The notes beneath the pieces were generated by a model. It did not search any database. It saw only the letters and a list, made by a program, of their open reading frames with translations, and was not told the origin of the DNA. A stretch of 64,000 nucleotides of DNA from Rhizobium herbae (lineage in GTDB: Bacteria; Pseudomonadota; Alphaproteobacteria; Rhizobiales; Rhizobiaceae), in contig NZ_JAEUAO010000003.1 of the NCBI RefSeq assembly GCF_019511375.1, positions 620,001 to 684,000 of the forward strand. Reading direction: 5' to 3'. The translations under genes and the position numbers were made by a program. Shown one piece after another: positions 56,157-64,000 of the stretch (positions are counted from its first letter, which is position 1; each line of letters begins with the position of its first letter).

Positions 56157-56189
56157 TCCGGTCGCAGCCCACCCGGTCAAAACAAGGGA
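56157..56189 (+). promoter_or_regulatory. PreQ1-I riboswitch upstream of queC
   Basis: CCGG (56158-56161), loop TCGCAGCCCAC, CCGG (56173-56176), then an A-rich tail TCAAAACAAGGG ending at 56188. This matches the compact preQ1-I aptamer: short P1, a TCGCAG loop as in the well-studied thermophile example, and AAAACAAGGG pairing back into the loop. AAGGG (56184-56188) is also the ribosome site of queC (ATG 56199), so ligand binding should block translation. Confidence 0.8.
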
Positions 56190-56198
56190 TCCCATACT

Positions 56199-56909
56199 AT
56201 GAAGACCATCGTCATCTGCTCCGGCGGACTAGACTCCATTTCGCTTGCCCATAGGGTCGCCGCGGAGCATCAGCTCGTTGGGCTTCTGTCCTTCGATTAT
56301 GGACAGCGTCATCGCAAGGAACTGGATTTCGCCGCCACCTGCGCCAAACGGTTGGGCGTCGCGCATCAGATCATCGACATCCGGAATATCGGCAGCCATC
56401 TCACCGGTTCGGCGCTGACCGACGATGTCGACGTGCCGGACGGGCATTATGCGGAGGAGACGATGAAAGCCACCGTCGTTCCAAACCGAAACGCGATCAT
56501 GCTCGCCATAGCTTTCGGTCTTGCCGCCGCTCAGAAGGCCGATGCCGTTGCAGTTGCCGTGCATGGCGGCGATCATTTCATCTATCCCGACTGCCGGCCG
56601 GGCTTCATCGATGCGTTTCAGGCGATGCAGAACCAAGCGCTCGACGGTTACGCCAGCGTCACGCTCTATGCGCCCTACGTCACAATCTCAAAGGCGGACA
56701 TAGTCACCGATGGTGCAAGGAACGGCACGCCGTTTGCGGACACCTGGTCATGTTACAAGGGCGGTACGCGCCATTGCGGCCGTTGCGGAACCTGCGTCGA
56801 ACGACGAGAGGCTTTCCATCTCGCCGGGGTCGACGATCCGACCGAGTACGAGGATCCCGATTTCTGGCTCGCCGCGACTGCGGGCTTTGGTGCCGAAGAG
56901 GTGAAATGA
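56199..56909 (+). CDS. queC: 7-cyano-7-deazaguanine synthase QueC
   Basis: A 236-aa cytosolic enzyme converting 7-carboxy-7-deazaguanine to preQ0 with ATP and ammonia in queuosine synthesis. PP-loop 'CSGGLDSISLAHRVA' at the N terminus, 'SFDYGQRHRKELDFA', 'VPNRNAIMLAIAFGLAAAQK', and the four-Cys zinc site 'SCYKGGTRHCGRCGTCVERR' near the C terminus. Full length. It is preceded by a preQ1-I riboswitch and followed within 1 bp by queD. Confidence 0.97.
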   Translation: MKTIVICSGGLDSISLAHRVAAEHQLVGLLSFDYGQRHRKELDFAATCAKRLGVAHQIIDIRNIGSHLTGSALTDDVDVPDGHYAEETMKATVVPNRNAIMLAIAFGLAAAQKADAVAVAVHGGDHFIYPDCRPGFIDAFQAMQNQALDGYASVTLYAPYVTISKADIVTDGARNGTPFADTWSCYKGGTRHCGRCGTCVERREAFHLAGVDDPTEYEDPDFWLAATAGFGAEEVK

Positions 56910-57265
56910 TGTTCCGCATCACCAAGGAATTTCACTTCTCGGCCTCGCATCAGCTGACCCACCTGCCGGCCGATCACCAATGCGCCCGGCTGCATGGACA
57001 CAACTATATCGTCGAGGTGGAGCTTTCGGCTGATGAACTCGATGAAAACGGTTTCGTCAGGGACTATCACGAACTCGCGCCGCTAAAGCGCTATATTGAT
57101 GAGCGTTTCGACCATCGGCATCTGAACGACGTTCTCGGCCACGACCGGGTGACGTCGGAATGGCTGGCGAAACATTTCTTTGACTGGTGCAAGCAACGCC
57201 TGCCGGAAACCTCGGCCGTTCGCGTCAGCGAAACGCCGAAGACCTGGGCGGAATACCGGCCATGA
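56909..57265 (+). CDS. queD: 6-carboxytetrahydropterin synthase QueD
   Basis: A 118-aa enzyme making 6-carboxy-tetrahydropterin from dihydroneopterin triphosphate. Zinc His residues in 'FSASHQL' and 'RLHGHNY', catalytic Cys in '[10 protein letters not shown]', and the C-terminal '[15 protein letters not shown]'. ATG 56909 is 7 bp after GAGG; ATG 56906, overlapping the queC stop as ATGA, is the alternative and adds one Met. It overlaps queE by 4 bp. Confidence 0.96.
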   Translation: MFRITKEFHFSASHQLTHLPADHQCARLHGHNYIVEVELSADELDENGFVRDYHELAPLKRYIDERFDHRHLNDVLGHDRVTSEWLAKHFFDWCKQRLPETSAVRVSETPKTWAEYRP

Positions 57266-57999
57266 CCGCCGCCCGCGAGAGGCACATCCGCGTCAGCGAA
57301 ATCTTCGGGCCGACGATCCAGGGGGAGGGCATCCTGATCGGCCTGCCGACCGTCTTTGTCCGGACCGGTGGCTGCGATTACCGCTGTTCGTGGTGCGACA
57401 CGCTGCATGCGGTCGACAGTGACTATCGCGATCAATGGCGCCTGATGTCGACAGACGAGATTTGGCAGGAGGTGACCCGGCTTGCCGGCAACAGGCCGCT
57501 GACGGTATCGCTGTCAGGCGGTAACCCGGCGATCCAACCGCTCGGCCCACTCATCGAGCGCGGGCACCGCGAGGGTTACCGTTTCGCGCTGGAGACGCAG
57601 GGCAGCGTTGCCAAGGATTGGTTCGCCGATCTCGACGTTCTGGTGCTGAGCCCGAAACCGCCCTCAAGCGGCATGGAAACGGATTGGGACGCTTTCGACG
57701 CCTGTTTGCGAATGGCTGCGGAAAAGCCGCAGGTTGCACTAAAAGTCGTCGTCTTCGACGATCGAGACTACCTCTACGCCCGCGCGGCCGCCGCGCGCCA
57801 TCCCGATCTCCCCGTCTACCTTCAGCCCGGCAACCACACGCCGCCGCCGCCCGATGACGACGATGCAAAGGTCGATGTCGACGGCATCATGGACCGGATG
57901 CTCTGGCTGGTCGACAAGGTGACCGCAGATCGCTGGTTCGAGGCGCGCGTTCTGCCGCAACTGCACGTGCTGCTATGGGGCAACAAGCGCGGCGTCTGA
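57262..57999 (+). CDS. queE: 7-carboxy-7-deazaguanine synthase QueE
   Basis: A 245-aa radical-SAM enzyme forming the 7-deazaguanine ring. '[20 protein letters not shown]' is the family start, the iron-sulfur cluster motif CxxxCxxC lies in '[17 protein letters not shown]', and '[13 protein letters not shown]' supplies the SAM-binding GGxP-like loop (here GGNP). The ATG at 57262 overlaps the queD stop. queF, the next step to preQ1, is not present, so the chromosome must supply it or the product may be used as preQ0. Confidence 0.96.
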   Translation: MTAARERHIRVSEIFGPTIQGEGILIGLPTVFVRTGGCDYRCSWCDTLHAVDSDYRDQWRLMSTDEIWQEVTRLAGNRPLTVSLSGGNPAIQPLGPLIERGHREGYRFALETQGSVAKDWFADLDVLVLSPKPPSSGMETDWDAFDACLRMAAEKPQVALKVVVFDDRDYLYARAAAARHPDLPVYLQPGNHTPPPPDDDDAKVDVDGIMDRMLWLVDKVTADRWFEARVLPQLHVLLWGNKRGV

Positions 58000-58020
58000 C
58001 GTGTTGCCTTCGACGGAGCT

Positions 58021-59910
58021 CTATGCGCGTGGCATTCCCGCGGGCCGCAGATGTTTGCGCAGCGCCGCGATGCGGAAAATCGCGTTTGCCGCGCCGTAAC
58101 CGCGATACCCCCTGCGCTCGACAATCTCGAAAAAGAAGCCTTCCGCGAAGGTCGGGCTGTAGAGCTGGAAATACTCGCCGTGCTCGTCACGGTCGTAGAG
58201 AATGTTGTGTGACCGCAGCCGCTCGCTCATCTGCGCTTCAAGCCCGAAGCGTGCTTCAAGATCGTCGTAGTAGTTCGGCGAGATTGCCAACGAGACAAAA
58301 CCGTTTGCCGAAAGCGCCGCGGCCGTTGCGAAGATATCGTTCGTCCTGAAAGCCAGATGCTGGATTCCGGAGCCGAAGGTCTCGGCGATGAAGCGGCCGG
58401 CGAGCGTGTTGCGGTTCTCGGCGCCATTCATGGTGATGCGCAGCGTTCCTGCGGCGTTTTCCACAACCTGACTGCGCACGATACCGGAGGGGTCTACGAT
58501 GTCGACAACCGGCGTCTTGTGTGCCTCCAGCAAGGACGTGTAGAAGAGCAGCCATGTCAGCAGTTCGTCATATTGCATGGTCTGGGCGACGTGGTCGATT
58601 GCTTCCAGGCCGGCGGGTGGGGTCATTGATGTATCGGCAATAGGCTCGAACTCGACATCCCATATGCGGGCAAGCGCACTGTTGCGGTCGAGGAAGTAGA
58701 CGATGCCGCCGCCGACGCCCCGTACCGCCGGCATTTCGATTTCGCCGGGGTCCAGCGGCTGGTCGAACGGTTCGGCGCCAAGCGCCACCGCGCGACTGCG
58801 CGCCGCTTGCGCGTCCCCGACGAGCAGACCCATGGCATAGGCGGATGTCCCATGCACGAGGTAGGAGGAGGCGGCAAAGCCGCGGCTTTCCGTGTTGACG
58901 ACAAGATTGATGCCGCCCTGACGGAAGACCGTGACGCTCTTGGTCTTGTGCTTCGCCGCCTTGTGGAATCCGAGTGTCGAGATCAGCGCTTCAAGCTGGG
59001 GCGCTTCGGCCTCGTCGATCGCGAATTCAACGAAGGCCACGCTCTCGACGGCAACTCGCGCCGGCATTGCCGGTACGGCGAGGGCGCTGTCCGGTTCAGC
59101 CCTTCGCACCTGGTCGCCGAGATAGATCAGCGAACGGCGGCCGTCGACGGCGATGGCGTTGGCATTGCCGCCGCGGAACTGGTCGTTGAAGATTTCCAGC
59201 GACAAATAGCCGTCGTAACCGGTGGCGGCCACCGCCTTCATGAAATCGAGCACGGGCAGGTCGCCTTCGCCCGGCATGTTGCGGAAATGCCGGCTCCAGT
59301 ACAGGAGGTCCATGTCGATCAGCGGCGCGTCGGCGAGCTGGATGATGAAGATCTTTTCCTTTGGGATCGAGCGGATCGAGTTGACGTCGATCCTGCGCGA
59401 CAGCGTGTGGAAGCTGTCGAGGATCAGGCCGACGTTCGGGTGATCGGCGCGGCGGACAATCTCCCAGGCATCGCGATGGTCGTTGATGTGGCGACCCCAG
59501 GCCAGCGCCTCGTAGCCGACCTTAAGGCCGCGCCGGGCGGCCCGTTCGCCAAGCTCATGAAAGTCCGCCGCCGCACGGTCGAGCCCACCGATCGCCGCCG
59601 ACGAGACATTCGAGCAGACGAGCACCAGCTCGGTGCCCATTTCCTGCATCAGGTCGAACTTGCGCTCGGCGCGATCGAAGGTGCGGCCGCGCAGCGGCTC
59701 CGGCATGCCCTCGAAATCACGGAACGGCTGGAACAGGGTGATCTCCAGCCCATGATCGCGCACCATCCGGCCCACCTGCCGGGGGCTTTCATCGAACACC
59801 AGGAAATCATTCTCGAAGATCTCGACACCGTCGAAGCCGGCTTTGGCGATGGCGCCCAGCTTGTCCTTGAGATCACCGCTCAGCGAAACGGTCGCGATCG
59901 AGGTCTTCAT
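58021..59910 (-). CDS. quiC: QuiC-type 3-dehydroshikimate dehydratase fused to HPPD-like domains
   Basis: A 629-aa two-part enzyme turning 3-dehydroshikimate into protocatechuate. N-terminal TIM barrel (~1-275, sugar-isomerase type) keeps the metal ligands Glu ('VGYEALAWG'), Asp ('LILDSFHTL'), Gln ('IIQLADAP') and Glu ('LSLEIFNDQ'). The C-terminal ~340 residues hold two VOC/HPPD-like units with His in 'EAIDHVAQTM', His in 'IQHLAFRTND' and Glu in 'FFFEIVERRG', as in hydroxyphenylpyruvate dioxygenase. The same fusion is known in QuiC of Pseudomonas. It is the last gene of the TRAP/aroE operon. Confidence 0.92.
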   Translation of the reverse strand: MKTSIATVSLSGDLKDKLGAIAKAGFDGVEIFENDFLVFDESPRQVGRMVRDHGLEITLFQPFRDFEGMPEPLRGRTFDRAERKFDLMQEMGTELVLVCSNVSSAAIGGLDRAAADFHELGERAARRGLKVGYEALAWGRHINDHRDAWEIVRRADHPNVGLILDSFHTLSRRIDVNSIRSIPKEKIFIIQLADAPLIDMDLLYWSRHFRNMPGEGDLPVLDFMKAVAATGYDGYLSLEIFNDQFRGGNANAIAVDGRRSLIYLGDQVRRAEPDSALAVPAMPARVAVESVAFVEFAIDEAEAPQLEALISTLGFHKAAKHKTKSVTVFRQGGINLVVNTESRGFAASSYLVHGTSAYAMGLLVGDAQAARSRAVALGAEPFDQPLDPGEIEMPAVRGVGGGIVYFLDRNSALARIWDVEFEPIADTSMTPPAGLEAIDHVAQTMQYDELLTWLLFYTSLLEAHKTPVVDIVDPSGIVRSQVVENAAGTLRITMNGAENRNTLAGRFIAETFGSGIQHLAFRTNDIFATAAALSANGFVSLAISPNYYDDLEARFGLEAQMSERLRSHNILYDRDEHGEYFQLYSPTFAEGFFFEIVERRGYRGYGAANAIFRIAALRKHLRPAGMPRA

Positions 59911-59934
59911 CCTGTTCTCCTTGACGTTCGGTGA

Positions 59935-60795
59935 TCAGGCTGTGAGTGCCTTGAAATGGTTGAGCATGCGGGCAGCATCCGGTTCGCGCCCGGTAAACAG
60001 CCGGAAGGCGCCGACAGCCTGGAAGACGGCCATGCCGCCGCCGTCGAGCGTTTTGCATCCGCGTCGCCTCGCCTCCGCCAGAAGCTCGGTCTCCAAAGGG
60101 AAGTAGACGATCTCCGCAACCCAGTGGCGGGATTCGAGCAGAGCGGCCGGAAGGGGCAAGCCGGGATATTTCGCCATGCCTGTCGGCGTCGCGTGGATCA
60201 ATCCGGCGGCCTTTTTCATCGCCAGGGACAGATCAGCTTCAGCCCGAATGCCCACATCCGGGAACAGGACGGACAGGCGTGTGGCAAGTGCATCTGCGCG
60301 ATCCATCTCCCGGTCGTAAACCAGGAGCGACTTGAGGCCGAGCGAAAGGATCGCATAGGCGGTCGCCACACCGGCTCCGCCGGCGCCCAGCTGTACGGCA
60401 CACGACAGGTCCGCATCGGGCAGGCCGTGGCGAAAGCTCTCGGCGAAACCCCACCAGTCGGTGTTGTGGCCGTAACGGCGGCCGCCCTTCAGCACGACTG
60501 TGTTGACCGCGCCAAGATCGCGGGCTTCGGTTGAAAGCTCATCGAGAAACGGGATGACCAGTTGCTTGCACGGGTGGGTGATGTTCAGGCCGGCAAGGCC
60601 CTTGAGTTCCGCGTCCCGCAAGAGCTGCGGCAGATCCGCGGGCGTTGCGCCGCGCTGGTTGAGGTCGATCAGCTCATATTGATAGGACATGCCCTGTGCT
60701 GCGCCTTCGCGCATATGCATGGCAGGGGTGAGCGACGCCTGGATGCCGCCGCCGATCAATCCGGCCTTTAACGGTTTGAGGAGTGTCTCGGTCAT
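59935..60795 (-). CDS. aroE: Shikimate (quinate/shikimate-type) dehydrogenase
   Basis: A 286-aa AroE-fold enzyme interconverting shikimate and 3-dehydroshikimate. Substrate site 'GIQASLTPAMHMREGAAQG' (SxTP rather than SxSP), catalytic Lys in 'NITHPCKQLVIPF', Asp in 'YGHNTDWWGFAESF', cofactor loop 'LGAGGAGVATAYAI', with 'YDREMDRADALA' after beta-2 (acidic Asp, so NAD is plausible). The TRAP and quiC context suggests catabolic oxidation of imported shikimate or quinate rather than aromatic biosynthesis. ATG 60795 is preferred; ATG 60810 is an alternative. Confidence 0.9.
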   Translation of the reverse strand: MTETLLKPLKAGLIGGGIQASLTPAMHMREGAAQGMSYQYELIDLNQRGATPADLPQLLRDAELKGLAGLNITHPCKQLVIPFLDELSTEARDLGAVNTVVLKGGRRYGHNTDWWGFAESFRHGLPDADLSCAVQLGAGGAGVATAYAILSLGLKSLLVYDREMDRADALATRLSVLFPDVGIRAEADLSLAMKKAAGLIHATPTGMAKYPGLPLPAALLESRHWVAEIVYFPLETELLAEARRRGCKTLDGGGMAVFQAVGAFRLFTGREPDAARMLNHFKALTA

Positions 60796-60856
60796 CGCAA
60801 CTGATTCCATTGATGGGGAAATGCCGGCCTGCGGGCTGGGCAGGCCGGCGAAAAGC

Positions 60857-61873
60857 TTACTGCCCACGCAGGGTTTGAAGTTCCTTGAACAGGGCAGCGA
60901 CTGTGTCGGCGCCGATTTCAGCGCTGAACTTGTCGACCACCGGCTTGACCGCATCACGCAGTTTTTGTGTCTCTTCAGCGGAGAGTTCGCTGACTTCCAT
61001 CCCGGTCGCCTTGATATCCGTGATCGCCTTAGCGTCGAGTTCGCGCGAGACCTTGCGCTGGTAGTCGCGGGCCTCTGTGGCGGCCGACTGGAAGACAGCC
61101 TTCTCCTCGTCGTTCAGGCCGTCCCAGAACTTCTTGCTGATCAGGACGATCTGCGGGTTGTACTGGTGGCGGGTCACCGTCATGTACTTCTGCACTTCGT
61201 AGAACTTGGCATTGAGGATGTTTGCAGCAGGGTTTTCCTGGCCATCAACCGTGCCGGTTTCGAGCGCGGTGTAGAGCTCGGTATAGGGCAGCGGTACTGC
61301 ATTGGCGCCAAGGGTGTTGAACAGTTCGATCGGGATCGGCGACTGGATCGTGCGGATCTTCAAGCCCCTGATATCCTCAAGCTTGGTGACTGGATGGCGG
61401 TTATTGGTGAGATTGCGGAAACCGAGCTCCCAATAGGCAAGGCCAACCAGGCCGGTGTCGGGCAGACGCTCCATCAGGCCGGTGCCGAAGGCGCCGTCCA
61501 TCACCTTGTCGGCTTCCTCGCCATTGTTGAAGAGGAAGGGAAGATCGACAGCTCCGAACTCTTTTACATTGCCGGCGAGAATGCCAGCGTTCAGCACCGT
61601 CATCTCGATCACCCCGCCCTGCAGAGCCGAGACGGTCTGCACGTCGCCGCCCAGCACACCGCCGGGGAAGAGCTTGACCTCGATCTTGCCGCCACTTTTC
61701 GCCGAGACCAGTTCGGCAAATTTTTCCATGCCGGTCACCTGCGGGTGGCCCTTGTTGTTGGCGGCTGCGAATTTGAGCTGGTGCTCGCGGATTTCCGCCA
61801 GCGCCGGACCGGCGGTCAGCAATGAGAAGGGTATGGCAAGGCCAAGGGCCAGTTTCATCAGTCTATTCAACAT
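60857..61873 (-). CDS. TRAP transporter substrate-binding protein (DctP family)
   Basis: A 338-aa periplasmic solute-binding protein: signal peptide MLNRLMKLALGLAIPFSLLTAGPALA, mature EIREHQLKFAAANNKGHPQV. DctP-family elements are 'LRGLKIRTIQSPIPIELF'-type (the conserved Arg that binds the carboxylate lies in KIRTIQ), 'VPLPYTELYTALETGTVDGQ' and ENPAANI. It binds an organic acid; the operon suggests shikimate, quinate or dehydroshikimate. GGGAGGAAGAC precedes the ATG. Confidence 0.93.
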   Translation of the reverse strand: MLNRLMKLALGLAIPFSLLTAGPALAEIREHQLKFAAANNKGHPQVTGMEKFAELVSAKSGGKIEVKLFPGGVLGGDVQTVSALQGGVIEMTVLNAGILAGNVKEFGAVDLPFLFNNGEEADKVMDGAFGTGLMERLPDTGLVGLAYWELGFRNLTNNRHPVTKLEDIRGLKIRTIQSPIPIELFNTLGANAVPLPYTELYTALETGTVDGQENPAANILNAKFYEVQKYMTVTRHQYNPQIVLISKKFWDGLNDEEKAVFQSAATEARDYQRKVSRELDAKAITDIKATGMEVSELSAEETQKLRDAVKPVVDKFSAEIGADTVAALFKELQTLRGQ

Positions 61874-61927
61874 GTCTTCCTCCCGAATTTGGCCTGGGTT
61901 TCCCATCGGCCAGTTGAATTTGAGGCA

Positions 61928-63208
61928 TTAGTGTCCGAGCCAGGAGACCGGGACGGTCACCAGTTGCGGGAACACAACGAGCAGCAGCAGCACGACGAGT
62001 TCGGCGATAAGGAAAGGCATCACGCCCTTCATCAGCTCTTCCATGTTCAGTTTGGAGACGCCGCAGATCACGTTGAGGACGGTGCCGACCGGTGGCGTGA
62101 TGAGTCCGATTGCGTTGTTGATGATGAACAGGACGCCGAAATAGACAGGATCGATGCCCGCCTGCTTGATGATCGGCATCAAGACGGGCGTCATGATCAG
62201 AATGGTCGGCGTCATGTCCATCGCGGTGCCGACGAGTACGACCAGGCCCATGATCGCAAGCAACAGCAGCGTCTGATTGTCCATCAGGGGTTCGACGAGC
62301 TTTGCCAGATCCCCCGGGACGTCCGCGACCGTGATCAGCCAGGCGGAAACGGCGGCGCAGGCGACCAGGAACATCACGACCGAGGTAATCTTCGCTGCGG
62401 CCACAAAGACGTGGAACAGCTTGGCGGGCGGCAGTTCGCGGTAGATCACCATCGACACGAAGAGAGAGTAGACGGCTGCGACGACGCCGGCTTCCGTCGG
62501 TGTGAAAACTCCGAACTTCAGCCCGATGATAATGATCAGCGGCAGCATCAGCGCCCAGATGCTGTCGAGGAATGCCTTCAGCCGCACCGCACCGCTTTGT
62601 TTCGCCGGCAAGGCGAACTGCTCCTTGCGGGCCACGATCATCCAGGTGGCGCAGAGTGCTCCGGCAATCATCAGCCCTGGAAAAATGCCCGCGAGGAACA
62701 GCTTCGTGATCGAAACCCCGCCGACCACGCCATACAGGATGAAGCCGATGGAGGGCGGGATGATCGGGCCGATAACAGACGCAGAAGCGAGGAGACCGCC
62801 GGTGCGGGCCGGATCGTGGCCGGACTTCAGCATCATCGGAAATAGCAGCGCGCCGAGTGCGGCCGCGTCCGCCACCGCCGAGCCGGACAGGCTCGAAAGA
62901 ATACAGGCCGCGAAGATTGCCACGAAGCCGAGACCGCCGCGGATGTGGCCGACCATGGCCATGGCGAGTTCGACGATGCGGCGCGACAGACCGCCCGTAT
63001 TCATGACTTCACCGGCCAGAAGAAAGAACGGCACTGCCATCAGCGGAAAGCTGTCTGCGCCGTTCAAGACGTTCTGCGCGACGATCTGTGCGTCGAACAG
63101 GCCGAGATACATCATCAGGGCGACGCCGCTGATGATCAGTGCGAACGCAATCGGCACGCCGAGCGCCATGGGGCCAAGCAGGGCTCCGAGGAAAATCGTG
63201 ACTGTCAT
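61928..63208 (-). CDS. TRAP transporter large permease (DctM family)
   Basis: A 426-aa inner-membrane protein with about 12 helices. Family blocks: 'GVPIAFALIISGVALMMYLG', 'SFPLMAVPFFLLAGEVMNTG', 'SGSAVADAAALGALLFPMM', 'IGPIIPPSIGFILYGVVGGV' and 'INNAIGLITPPVGTVLNVIC'. GAGGAGCGCC precedes the ATG at 63208. It lies 10 bp after the small permease and before the binding protein, the Na+-driven uptake unit of the operon. Confidence 0.95.
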   Translation of the reverse strand: MTVTIFLGALLGPMALGVPIAFALIISGVALMMYLGLFDAQIVAQNVLNGADSFPLMAVPFFLLAGEVMNTGGLSRRIVELAMAMVGHIRGGLGFVAIFAACILSSLSGSAVADAAALGALLFPMMLKSGHDPARTGGLLASASVIGPIIPPSIGFILYGVVGGVSITKLFLAGIFPGLMIAGALCATWMIVARKEQFALPAKQSGAVRLKAFLDSIWALMLPLIIIIGLKFGVFTPTEAGVVAAVYSLFVSMVIYRELPPAKLFHVFVAAAKITSVVMFLVACAAVSAWLITVADVPGDLAKLVEPLMDNQTLLLLAIMGLVVLVGTAMDMTPTILIMTPVLMPIIKQAGIDPVYFGVLFIINNAIGLITPPVGTVLNVICGVSKLNMEELMKGVMPFLIAELVVLLLLVVFPQLVTVPVSWLGH

Positions 63209-63218
63209 GGCGCGCTCC

Positions 63219-63782
63219 TCAGTGTTTTGCAACGGGCTGAACCAGCGCCGGAGCAACATGGTCGTCGAGAGCAAGCTGGTCTTCGCTGTCGCGCACCAAC
63301 TCGGCGGTCTTGACGTCGATCCGACCGGTTGCGACCGCAAAGGCGTCCCAAAGGATGATCAGGAACGCGGGAATGCCGAAAGCGAGCCCGGCACCGTAGA
63401 AGACGGCCATGGAGATACCGGTCGCCGGTGCTGCGACATGCAGGTTGATCGCTGCCTGTGCCCAGCTTCCACTGATCATCAGCCACGTTGCCCATAGCAT
63501 CAGCGCGTGGCCAGCGAGGACCGCGGTTTTAGCCCCAAGGGGAGGCAGCCGCCGAAGCAGGGAGTCGACGCCGAGATGGGCATGCTCCCGCATGGCGACG
63601 ACGGCGCCAAGGAAGGTCAGCCAGACAAAGAAGATACGTGAAAGTTCTTCGGAATAGGTGATGCCGGTGTTTAGGGCATAGCGCAGGACGACGTTGCCGA
63701 AAACCAGCACGACCATGCCGGCAAGCAGCAGCGCCATCGCGGCCTTCACCACCAGAAAACAGAATTCAATTATCCGGATCAT
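63219..63782 (-). CDS. TRAP transporter small permease (DctQ family)
   Basis: A 187-aa four-helix inner-membrane protein: 'LLLAGMVVLVFGNVVLRYAL', 'ITYSEELSRIFFVWLTFLGA' (the DctQ signature with E-E-x-x-R) and 'MREHAHLGVDSLLRRLPP', with a charged C-terminal tail. GGGAGGAGCGA precedes the ATG at 63782. First gene of the TRAP-aroE-quiC operon; the promoter and a palindrome lie about 115-145 bp upstream. Confidence 0.94.
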   Translation of the reverse strand: MIRIIEFCFLVVKAAMALLLAGMVVLVFGNVVLRYALNTGITYSEELSRIFFVWLTFLGAVVAMREHAHLGVDSLLRRLPPLGAKTAVLAGHALMLWATWLMISGSWAQAAINLHVAAPATGISMAVFYGAGLAFGIPAFLIILWDAFAVATGRIDVKTAELVRDSEDQLALDDHVAPALVQPVAKH

Positions 63783-63896
63783 TCGCTCCTCCCAAGCGGT
63801 TACCGTCTCGCCGTCTTCCAGGTCCTCATCGGTCAGGACAGGTTTACAACAAGGCGAATGCGACGATCACTCCTCCAAGCTTTCGTTGCCTCCCTC

Positions 63897-63925
63897 TAAA
63901 ATGTACGAACTAGTTCGAATGTCAA
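63897..63925 (-). promoter_or_regulatory. Promoter of the TRAP-aroE-quiC operon with embedded operator
   Basis: On the minus strand TTGACA (63925-63920), a 17-bp spacer and ATTTTA (63902-63897). The spacer contains the perfect 12-bp palindrome CGAACTAGTTCG (63906-63917), a classic place for a repressor site. The regulator is not within the window on this side; a GntR- or LacI-type protein beyond 64000 is possible. Confidence 0.6.
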
Positions 63926-64000
63926 GTACGATCTCTTGAAAGACATCGCCAAGGTCAATAAGACTGTGGGGCAGTGCGCGGGAATGGAGCTCGCGTGCGA

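Noticed and set aside
58807-59934. 375-codon plus-strand frame
   Set aside because: Antisense shadow of quiC; no motif and no ribosome site.

Overview
The window looks like part of a large replicon of a Rhizobium/Agrobacterium-type alphaproteobacterium. It opens inside a repABC replication/partition operon (3' part of repB, the antisense RNA between repB and repC, then repC), which is the hallmark of rhizobial secondary replicons. Most of the rest is GC-rich catabolic and transport cargo of the kind these plasmids carry. No rRNA, tRNA or CRISPR array was recognised. Everything is read from sequence alone; family names rest on recognised motifs and remembered relatives, not on searches.

Layout. 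1-2091: repB (partial), ctRNA, repC. 2092-3497: mostly non-coding, with one small ORF and a decayed tyrosine recombinase. 3498-8711: type II NADH dehydrogenase-like protein, a small hypothetical, a DUF900-type serine hydrolase, an exported cupin and an MBL-fold hydrolase. 9063-14784: a MASE1 sensor kinase with six tandem PAS domains followed by three response-regulator genes. 15095-16417: nitroreductase and FMN reductase. 16418-16900: IS6- and IS66-type transposase scraps. 16925-22743: a spermidine/putrescine-type ABC transporter with an SDR, divergent from a LuxR-type regulator. 22814-23400: gene scraps (sugar-binding protein, aldo/keto reductase).

23383-32051: a complete operon of sugar-binding protein, two permeases, ATPase, a GH91 protein (inulin fructotransferase/difructose-anhydride hydrolase family) and a GH32 fructosidase, controlled by a divergent LacI regulator. 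Three repeats of one candidate operator sit exactly 22 bp apart between them. This is read as a difructose-anhydride or inulin-oligosaccharide uptake and breakdown system. 32100-36531: an IS3 orfA remnant, DUF1801 protein, polysaccharide pyruvyl transferase-like protein, an unknown protein and a GT4 glycosyltransferase. 36784-40878: a Fur-family (Mur-like) regulator divergent from sitABCD (Mn/Fe uptake), with a 21-bp dyad between them. 41008-46594: a trehalose/maltose (Thu)-like ABC system with its LacI regulator. 46807-53768: an arabino-oligosaccharide system (GH51 arabinofuranosidase, ABC importer, winged-helix regulator) with a striking 38-bp nested operator. 54011-55813: an SbmA/BacA-like ABC protein with degraded nucleotide-binding motifs. 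56157-57999: preQ1-I riboswitch and queCDE. 58021-63782: a TRAP transporter with shikimate dehydrogenase and a QuiC-type dehydroshikimate dehydratase, probably feeding shikimate/quinate-type compounds towards protocatechuate.

Taken together this is a plant-associated nutrient-scavenging region: four or five independent uptake-plus-enzyme modules, most with a local regulator and a visible candidate operator, separated by IS and gene debris that shows repeated acquisition. The most unusual module is the GH91/GH32 operon; its GH91 gene is clearly more AT-rich than its neighbours.
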